Of a stretch of DNA of 64,000 nucleotides, positions 55,596 to 64,000 are shown piece after piece (the first letter of the stretch is position 1; every line of letters starts with the position of its first letter). Source of the DNA: Rhizophagus irregularis. Its lineage: Eukaryota; Glomeromycota; Glomeromycetes; Glomerales; Glomeraceae. A model generated the notes under the pieces. That model searched no databases and had not been told where the DNA came from. It saw nothing but the letters and a program-made list of their open reading frames with translations. The stretch spans positions 3,162,001 through 3,226,000 of the forward strand of contig NC_089454.1 of assembly GCF_026210795.1 (NCBI RefSeq). The letters run 5' to 3'. Both the position numbers and the translations under genes were made by a program.

Positions 55596-57293
55596 GGGTG
55601 ACATCACCCAGGTGATTTCACCATATATAAATTTATTAAAATCAGGTGATTTCACCCATAATAAGATATGTATAAAATTTTCATATAAAAATAAATTTTT
55701 ACGAACACATTTATTGTGAATAGAAAAATCTATAATCACGCTACATCTAAACTAAAGATAAAATAAACGAGAAGATAAATGAATAACCAAAATCGTAATA
55801 AAACCAAATCAAACATAAGTAAAAATGAAATCACAAAGTAAAAGTATAAGAAAATAAAAAATCCCAACCAAAGGAAAAGAAACCCAAGAAGAAACCCAAA
55901 AAAAAAACTCAAAGAAAAAATCAAAAAACCCTGAAGAAGAAACATGAAAAGAAATCTGAAGAAAAACAAAAAAAATCTGAAGAAAAGACTTAAGAAGAAA
56001 CCCAAAAGAAACCCAATAAAACCCAAGAAGAAATCCAATGAAAAGACCTGAGAAAAAATTCCAAAAGAAATACAATGAAACCCAAAAAGAAATCCAAAGA
56101 AGAAGTCCAAGGAAAACCCCAGCCAAAATAGAAGAAACCCAAATGAAAAATGAAACTGGTTAGTTAATGTAAAGAAACTAGACTTCTGAAATTCTGAAAA
56201 CTTGAAACTTACCATTTACTACATTTACTAGGATACTGAAGTTGAAATCTACAAAAAGAAAATGGGTAACTAAGGAACAATAGCAAATAAAAAAGTAAAC
56301 AAATATTCATATCCGCTGATCGGCGGAATTAAGGATTTGATATTTAATCAGCTGAGTGCGACGCTCCAGTTAAGTTCCCAAATAAAAAAGATCAAATATC
56401 ATATTAAAAATAATAATTCTTTCAAAATTTCTATTATAATATTTGCTTTTTCAACCTGAAAATAATAGATACATCCTAAAAAATGATGGAAAAATATTAT
56501 AGTTAGTTTATTAAAAAAAAAGAAAATTCATAATATTTAACAAAAAAAAAATCAAAAAATAATAAATTATTTAAAAATAAATACAAATAAATTTAACTAA
56601 ATAATTTATTAATTCATAATTTAATCTGTTACAATTTAATAAATTACACTTAAAACTATTAATTATGATTTCTTAAATATTTCTATTGAATAATATATTT
56701 TTTTCCCCACAGAATGTTAAAAAACTTTCAAATAATAAAAAAGAGAGCTACTGCTTGTATATAAATTAGAAAAATTACTATATATACTTTCAAAACTATT
56801 CAGCTTATCTAACTTAAAAAACTGATGGGGAAACTGATGGGGAGACTAACAGAGAGTTTGCAAAAGAAAAAATATTTTATCACTATAGATAAATTAAATT
56901 CATATCACACGACCTTGTAATACAATATGATTTAATTTATGAAATGTAATTTTATATTTCGAGTTATAGTAACTTGTAAAATTTTGTAAAATATTCTAAT
57001 TTGTTAATTCCAAAAATTGGCCTATATGTATAAAAAAAAAGCTTACCTTCAAAAGTCTAAGAAGAAAGAAAAAGTGTTAAAGAGAATTAAAAGACATTAA
57101 AAGACATTAAAAATGTTGAAGGTTGTCAAAAAATGTTGAAGGACGTTAAAGAACGTTAAAAAAAGGTTATTCGTTATCTGATAAACAAATATGATAACTA
57201 ATAAACAAAAAAATAATCGGGTGATATCACCTACATTAAATAACTTTATTATCATAAAAATTAATAGGTGATATCACCAAGGCGATTTCACCC
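55596..57293. mobile_element. 1.7-kb element bounded by GGTGATATCACC palindromes
   Basis: The left end (55596-55657) holds GGGTGACATCACCC, GGTGATTTCACC, a spacer, then GGTGATTTCACCC. The right end (57219-57293) holds the mirror order: GGGTGATATCACC, spacer, GGTGATATCACC, GGCGATTTCACCC. Each 12-13-bp word is itself nearly palindromic, and the two ends are inverted relative to each other. No TSD seen and no transposase. Could be two separate small repeats, but the mirrored order suggests one element. Confidence 0.55.
55795..56160. repeat. Purine-rich simple repeat (GAAGAAACCCAA)n-like
   Basis: Many copies of AAGAAACCCAA/GAAGAAATCC words. The long hydrophobic minus-strand frames here (55736-56215 and 55809-56126) are its antisense translation, repeating F-x-F-G-F-L-L-G-F, and are not a believable membrane protein. 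Confidence 0.7.
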
Positions 57294-58117
57294 TAAGTGA
57301 AAATTAGTTGTAATTTATTTAATTTAATTACATTACAAATGCCTTACTTTTGTTAATTTAATAGCATCTCTCATCAATGCATTAGCAGGTAATTCAGGTC
57401 TTTTTAATAATTTTAGAAACAGCCAATTCAAATCAATCAAAAAATAAAAACTGAGTTAAAACAATCAGCCATTTACTCTATATATTGTACATCATGTGTT
57501 TAGCAATTCTTACTATTTTAACTGAAATCTGCCATTTCTCTATTCTTAATTTACTCATTATAAATAAAAAACATCATTTGTTTATACATTTTATTTAAGA
57601 AAAAGCTGAATATATATATATATATATTAAAAAATTTATATAAAAGAGAGATCAACAATTTGCATATTTATATATTGAAGTCATTTTTTTTTTACAATAA
57701 CTTTCACGGATATGTCAAATAAAAAAAAAACATGTGGTTCATAAATATTTTTATATATTAAATGGGAAATTTGGTATTTTGGATGGGATTGGGGATTTGG
57801 GATTGGAATGGAAGTGGGATTTTGGATGGAATGGAATGATGGCCTATTTATTTGGGTGGCAAGTATAGACTTAGGTGAAGTGTACCATAATCATTATAAT
57901 TTATAAAAAATATTGAAATAAAAATATTTTATAAATGAACATTATTCAATAATAATTGTATTTAATAATATTTATTTTATTGCAAAAATTGTAAATTACA
58001 TAATATAAATATTTTTCTATATAATAACTGATACTAAATAATTCAATAAATAACAAGATCATTAATCTTCAACAATGCATTCAAAACATTCAGATTTTTC
58101 TTGAATGATTTCCTGAA
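57294..58117. other. Intergenic, 3' flank of the Sel1 kinase; (GGGAT)n scrap
   Basis: 57775-57870 carries a decayed GGGATTGGGGATTTGGGATT array followed by TTTGGGTGGCAAGTATA, the third copy of the composite repeat. A (TA)n run lies near 57613-57630. Confidence 0.6.
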
Positions 58118-61100
58118 TTATGAATTCAGACTTTTCTTGAGATAAATTTCAGTAAATTTAGTGAATTTGCGACTTGTATAATATGCTTGTGGATGAGATT
58201 GCATAATAGAAGTGTTTGCTTGTTCTTGTACTAAAGTTTTGTTTTCTTCTACAAATTCAAGCATATCATCTTTTAATTGATTATCATTAATAGGCATTTG
58301 ATATTTATAATTTTCGTCCCTGTTTATTTCATAATATTTATTAATACATCTAATCCATTCAGATACAATATTTTCAAGCATTCTTATGGTTGGTCTATTG
58401 GAGGAATTTGAATCCCAACATTTTTTCATTAAATCTTTATAACATTTTGGAGTATTTTTTATAATTTCAGGACGTTTTTCTTGATTACAAATATCCAAGA
58501 CAAGTTCAAGATCATGTACTTCATTATTAAATGGAGGAATATCTGATGTAAATTCCCACATTATCATTGAAAAACTATAGATATCACTTGCTGGAGTATA
58601 GGGTTCGTTTCTTAATATTTCAGGAGCCATATAAGGTAAAACTCCATAAATTTCATTAGCCTTATTACCAGAATCACTTATAGGTTTACATAATCCTAAA
58701 TCAATAATAAACAACTCATTGTAATTATCTGACATTAAAATATTACCATCATGAAAATCACCATGAGTTAAATTTGATTCATGAATTACTTTAAGCCCTA
58801 AAATAATTGTTTTCAATAATTGTAGCTTATCTTGCCACTTAAATTTAACTATATCAGATAAACATTTTCTCAAACTTCCTTTTTTCGCATAACTCATTAC
58901 AATTATATAATTTAAATTATTTGGATCTTGAGTAATTCCAAAGAATTGAATAAATTTTGAAAATGAATTTTTCTGACAATTATAATGATATTTCCACTAT
59001 ATAGATGTAAAAAAAATATTAGGTTTTTTGCAAAAGAAAATAAAATTTGCTATTAAAATAATACTATACCTCATCCAGAAATTTACTATTTAAACTTGAT
59101 GAATTATTAAGTATTTTGAGAACAACCTCATAATCTATTTGTCTATTCCATTGTTGTTTTTTAAAATTCCAACTATAAATAGGTCCATCTAACCAGATAG
59201 CTTTATGGATTTCACTAAATCCTCCTTTATCATAATAATCAATACTTGACAATTTATTATAAGGTATCCATTCTAAAATTTCATAACTATTTTTAGCATT
59301 TAATTGTGCTTCTTGAATAAATTCATTAATAAATTCATTTTTGCTAGTCCACTTTGAAAAATCTTGTTGAAATCGTCTAGCATTACATTGTTGGCACCAC
59401 TGCATGCATTCATTACATGACTCAACTTCATTTTTAGGATTTACTTTATCATTTTCTGCTAATTTTTGATACCAATAAAAAGCTTTTTCTAAATTCTTCC
59501 TTGTCCCATCTCCATTACTATAACATTTTACTAAATTAAACATTGCCGTTTCATCCCCATTTTCTGCTGTTTTTTGATACCAATGAAATGCTCTTTCTAA
59601 ATTCTTTTCTGTTCCTTCTCCATTTTCATAACATATGGCTAAATTAAACATTGCTACTTTATTACCATTTTCTGCTGCTTTTTGATACCAATAAAAGGCT
59701 TTTTCTAAATTCTTTTCTGTTCCTTTTCCATCATCATAACTATTGGCTAAACTATTCATTGCTTCATCACAACCATTTTCTGCTGCTTTTTGATACCAAT
59801 GAAAGGCTTTTTCTAAATTCTTTTCTGTTCCTTTTCCATTTTCATAACACATGGCTAAATTACACATTGCTTTTTCATCACCATTTTCTGCTGCTTTTTG
59901 ATACAAATGAAAGGCTTTCTCTAAATTCTTTTCTGTTCCTTTCCCATTATAATATCTATTGGCTAAATTAAACATTGCACTAGCATGACCATTTTCTGCT
60001 GCTTTTTGATACCAATGAAAGGCTTTTTCTAAATTCTTTCCTGTTCCTTTTCCATTTTTATAGCACATGGCTAAATTATACATTGCTTTTTCATTACCAT
60101 ATTCTGCTGCTTTTTGATACAAATAAAAGGCTTTTTCTAAATTCTTTTCAGTTCCTTTTCCATTTTCATAACATATAGCTAAACTATTCATTGCATTTTC
60201 ATAACCATTCTCTGCTGCTTTTTGACACCAATGAAAGACTTTTTCTAAATTCTTTTCTGTTCCTTCTCCATTTTCATAACATATGGCTAAACTATTCATT
60301 GCATTTTCATCACCATTCTCTGCTGCTTTTTGATACCAATAAAAAGCTTTTTCTAAATTCTTTTCTATTCCTACTCCATTTTTATAGCATATAGCTAAAC
60401 TATTCATTGCTTCATCATCATTTTCTGCTGCTTTTTGATACAAATGAAAAGCTTTTTCTAAATTCTTTTCTGTTCCTTTTCCATTTTTATAGCACATGGC
60501 TAAATTACACATTGCTTTTTCATCACCATTTTCTGCTGCTTTTTGATACAAATGAAAAGCTTTTTCTAAATTCTTTTCAGTTCCATCTCCATTTTCATAA
60601 CATATAGCTAAACTATTCATTGCATTTTCATCACCATTTTCTACTGCTTTTTGATACCAATAAAATGCTTTTTCTAAATTCTTTTCTGTTCCTTCTCCAT
60701 TTTCATAACATATAGCTAAACTATTCATTGCATTTTCATCCCCATTTTCTGCTGCTTTTTGATACCAATAAAAGGCTTTTTCTAAATTCTTTTCTGTTCC
60801 TTTTCCATTTTCATAACATATAGCTAAACTATTCATTGCATTTTCATCACCATTTTCTGCTGCTTTTTGATACCAATAAAAGCCTTTTTCTAAATTCTTT
60901 TCTGTTCCTTCTCCATTTTCATAACATATAGCTAAACTATTCATTGCATTTTCATCCCCATTTTCTGCTGCTTTTTGATACCAATAAAAGCCTTTTTCTA
61001 AATTCTTTTCTGTTCCTTCTCCATTTTCATAACATATAGCTAAACCATTCATTGCATTTTCATCCCCATTTTCTGCTGCTTTTTGATACCAATGAAAAGC

Positions 61101-62825
61101 TTTTTCTAAATTCTTTTCTGTTCCTTCTCCATTTTCATAACATATAGCTATATTATTCATTGCATTTTCATCCCCATTTTCTGCTGCTTTTTGATACCAA
61201 TGAAAAGCTTTTTCTGAATTCTTTTCTGTTCCTTTTCCATTTTCATAACATATGGCTAAACTATACATTGCATTTTCATCACCATTTTCTACTGCTTTTT
61301 GATACCAATAAAAAGCTTTTTCTAAATTCTTTTCTGTTCCTTCTCCATTTTCATAACATATAGCTAAACCATTCATTGCATTTTCATCCCCATTTTCTGC
61401 TGCTTTTTGATACCCATGAAAAGCTTTTTCTAAATTCTTTTCTGTTCCTTCTCCGTTTTCATAACATGTGGCTAAATTAAACATTGCTTTTTTATCACCA
61501 TTTTCTGCTGCTTTTTGATACCAATGAAAAGCTTTTTCTAAATTCTTTTCTGTTCCTTCTCCATTTTCATAACATATAGCTAAACTATTCATTGCATTTT
61601 CATCCCCATTTTCTGCTGCTTTTTGATACCAATAAAATGCTTTTTCTAAATTCTTTTCTGTTCCTTCTCCATGATAATAACATATAGCTAAACTATTCAT
61701 TGCATTTTCATCACCATTTTCTGCAGCTTTTTGATACCAATGAAAGGCTTTTTCTAAATTCTTTTCTGTTCCTTCTCCATTTTCATAACATGTGGCTAAA
61801 TTAAACATTGCTGTTTCATCACCATTTTCTGCTGCTTTTTGATACCAATGAAAAGCTTTTTCTAAATTTTTTTCTGTTCCTTCTCCATTTTTATAGTGTA
61901 CTGCTAAATTATTCATTGCACAAGTATGACCATTTTCTACTGCCTTTTGATACCAATAAAAGGCTTTTTGTAAATTCTTTTCTGTTTTTTTTCCATTATA
62001 ATAGCTATTGGCTAAATTAAACATTGCTGTTTCATCACCATTTTCTGCAGCTATTTGATACCAATGAAAAGCTTTTTCTAAATTCTTTTCTGTTCCTTTT
62101 CCATTTTCATAACATATAGCTAAATTAAACATTGCTTTTTTATCACCATTTTCTACTGCTTTTTGATACCAATAAAAGGCTTTTTCTAAATTCTTTTCTG
62201 TTCCTTCTCCATTTTCATAAAATATGGCTAAAACAAACATTGCCATTTCATCGCCATTTTCTGCTGCTTTTTGACACCAATGAAAAGATTTTTCTAAATT
62301 CTTTTCTGTTCCTTCTCCATTTTTATAACATATGACTAAACTATTCATTGCATTTTCATCACCATTTTCTGCTGCTTTTTGATACCAATAAAAGGCTTTT
62401 TCTAAATTCTTTTCTGTTCCTTCTCCATTTTCATAAAATATGGCTAAATTAAACATTGCTTTTTCACTACCATTTTCTACTGCTTTTTGACACCAATGAA
62501 ATGCTTTTTCTAAATCCTTTTCTGCTCCTTTTCCATGATAATAACATATGGCTAAACTATTCATTGCTTCTTCATAACCATTTTCGGCTGCTTTTTGATA
62601 CCAATAAAAGGCTTTTTTAAAATTCTTTTCTGTTCCTTTTCCATCTCTATATCTATTAGCTAAATTAAATATTGCTACTTTATCACCATTTTCTGCTGAT
62701 CTTTCTAAAGAATTAATACATTCTTTACGCCATAATTCTTCAGTATATGGTTCATAACAATTTTTGGTATTTATCGTATCAGTATCTTTATCTGGGATAT
62801 TTAAATTATTAAGGTTAGTTCCCAT
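58118..62825 (-). CDS. Sel1-repeat protein kinase, 1545 aa, two exons
   Basis: Exon 1 is 62825-59070 and exon 2 is 58996-58118, with a 73-bp intron (GTATAG donor, CTATATAG acceptor). The N-terminus (residues 1-36) has a degenerate Cys block. Residues about 44-1122 are 30 Sel1-like repeats, 36 residues each (one of 35), consensus A-E-N-G-D-E-N-A-M-N-S-L-A-I-C-Y then G-E-G-T-E-K-N-L-E-K-A-F. These helical repeats form a solenoid for protein binding. A second Cys block (about 1137-1147), W-T-S-K-N and W-I-P-Y precede the kinase: loop D-K-G-G-F-S-E-I-H, K1237, H-G-D-F-H-D-G-N (D1332), D-L-G 1351-1353, A-P-E 1376-1378. H-R-D has Gly for Arg and the loop is atypical, so activity may be altered. The tail has Y-Y-T-S-R. 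Likely a scaffolded signalling kinase. Confidence 0.9.
59460..62696 (-). repeat. 30 tandem 108-bp units (Sel1 repeats at DNA level)
   Basis: Nearly identical 108-bp units, most strikingly units 10-20 (about 60650-61720), where neighbours differ by a few bases. One unit (the 22nd) lacks a codon. Such an array is prone to unequal exchange, so the copy number may vary between isolates or nuclei, and short-read assemblies may collapse it. Confidence 0.85.
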
Positions 62826-64000
62826 TTGGTTATTTTAGAAATTTATTTTATTAAAATAAATTTTTTTAAAAAAAAATTTTATTTTTTTTTTATTCAATGT
62901 GCCATGAATGAGTTACTAAAAAGGGAATATTTGACCAAAAGTAGAAATTACAATAAAAATGAATTTTTTTCGGGTCATTTTTTCCGATGCACTGATCTGC
63001 ATCGTACCAAATTCTAAAAAAGTTTCTATTGAAACAGATTGGTCCGATGTGTCGAATTTCACAGTGTTTCATTATAGTAGCCATACGCAAAATTTCAAAC
63101 AATTTATGTATTTTAACATTCTATTATTTAAATAAACTTAATTAAAAGCTCTATTTAAGTAGAATCTAAATAAAAAGATGTTAATTTAAAAATAAACAAG
63201 CTTAGTTTTTGAAAAATTTTAAAACTATTAGAAACATTTTTATCAGCATGTTCTTCAATGAAATTGGTAGACAAATAAATTGGTATGAATTGATATTTTT
63301 ACAAATAAAACTTATTATATAGGTTTACAAAAATCGTTATACTAATATAATTGTAATAATTACATTCAGTAGTAATTTTTTTATGTTCTCAAAAATTTGA
63401 CGATACATAGTATAATAAATGATTATTATAAATTAAGAATCCTGTCATACTCACAATTATACTTACAAATACACAAATAGTATTAAAAAAGAACTTTTTT
63501 AAAAAAATTTTCTGGGTATCATAACTATAACTATTATATGCTTAAAAAATAATAAAAGTAAAATATATAAATTAAATCTATTTTTGATGAAAATAGATCA
63601 ATAAATGAATCCTAATTTAGGAAACTTGGAATTGTTTTAAAAAATAATTTGAAATAATGAATACAATTTTCCTTTTCTCTAAATTTTTAAATTACAGATA
63701 TTTATGTAATAGTCATGTGCATTAATTTAACTTAATTGTAACAAATTTTTTTTTATTAAATTCATAAATAATGATTGTTTAACCTGACTTTTTGCATTTC
63801 TTAAATGTAAAATCAAACAGTATTAACGTTCTGTTTTCAAAAATTTATATTGAAGGTTAAGTTTTTTTAACTATATTTTACCAAATTTAAATTCTTTTAA
63901 TTATCTAAACAGTGAACGGATTTTATTTTATTAGATAATTTTATAAAACTTCGTATTTATTAATTTCTCTACATAATGGTTAAAAATAAATATTAGTCAC
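62826..64000. other. Upstream region of the Sel1 kinase; no gene seen
   Basis: Directly upstream of the ATG (on the minus strand) are long A/T runs at 62855-62892. The 70-codon minus frame at 62890-63102 ends just before the kinase start and has no recognised content. The rest is AT-rich intergenic sequence. Confidence 0.5.

Noticed and set aside
55736-56215. Minus-strand 159-codon very hydrophobic frame resembling a multi-pass membrane protein
   Set aside because: It is the antisense of a purine-rich simple repeat; F-G-F-L-L-G-F periodicity follows the DNA repeat.
59651-62335. Several plus-strand open frames rich in Phe/Leu/His opposite the Sel1 array
   Set aside because: They repeat with the 108-bp period of the minus-strand Sel1 units and have no start context; antisense shadows.

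Overview
This window looks like nuclear DNA of an arbuscular mycorrhizal fungus (Glomeromycotina, most likely Rhizophagus or a close relative). The reasons are strong AT-richness, spliceosomal introns of about 67-90 bp with GTAAGT/GTATGA donors, and tyrosine-kinase-like (TKL) protein kinases with a Cys-rich N-terminus, a W-[TS]-S-[GK]-N block, a WIP-[FY] block and a Y-T-S-R-like C-terminal tail. Sel1-repeat kinases, Crinkler (CRN)-type fragments and dense LINE, hAT and MITE debris fit the same picture. It is an accessory, repeat-rich region. Most of the first 30 kb and of 41-58 kb holds no intact gene.

Layout. 1-4 kb: degraded LINE on the minus strand with an intact RNase H/zinc-knuckle ORF and a 19-bp tandem 3' tail. 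4.7-9.5 kb: a TA-flanked TIR element, two broken CRN fragments in opposite orientation, and an exon of unknown function. 11.6 kb and 20.7 kb: two small secreted proteins (the second has a signal-peptide exon that is easy to miss). 12.7-13.8 kb: pogo-like and other inverted-repeat elements. 15.7 kb: a 32-codon ORF ending in a CaaX box behind a good promoter. 18.3-19.1 kb: non-autonomous hAT with a perfect 8-bp target-site duplication (TSD). 21.7-22.7 kb: LINE reverse transcriptase remains.

25.3-29.2 kb holds the most unusual object: a 3.9-kb element with hAT-like ends and a perfect 8-bp TSD. Its cargo is a tandem array of about 19 mini exon/intron units, each with splice donor, branch-point-like site inside a hairpin, pyrimidine tract and acceptor. 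Inverted copies of a (GGGAT)n-containing repeat lie on both sides of it.

30.4-41.1 kb and 58.1-62.8 kb carry the kinase family in three architectures. One is a standard four-exon kinase (30421-32071). One is a nine-exon gene in which the exon coding the Cys block and kinase N-lobe has been tandemly multiplied (36451-41071). One is a 1545-residue kinase with 30 nearly identical 36-residue Sel1 repeats spliced into the same Cys block (58118-62825, minus). A decayed kinase fragment at 46.3 kb is related to the first gene. These genes probably act in signalling, but no substrate can be read from the sequence.

43.6-45.2 kb: LINE fragments, one split by a 625-bp element with perfect 14-bp TIRs and a 9-bp TSD. 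49.1 kb: a small two-exon basic protein. 51-54.6 kb: a 3.6-kb retroposon bounded by a 17-bp TSD and a poly(A) tail, followed by a second retroposon 3' end that shares a covarying hairpin. 55.6-57.3 kb: an element bounded by multiple GGTGATATCACC palindromes.

All gene calls come from reading the sequence; no database search was possible.
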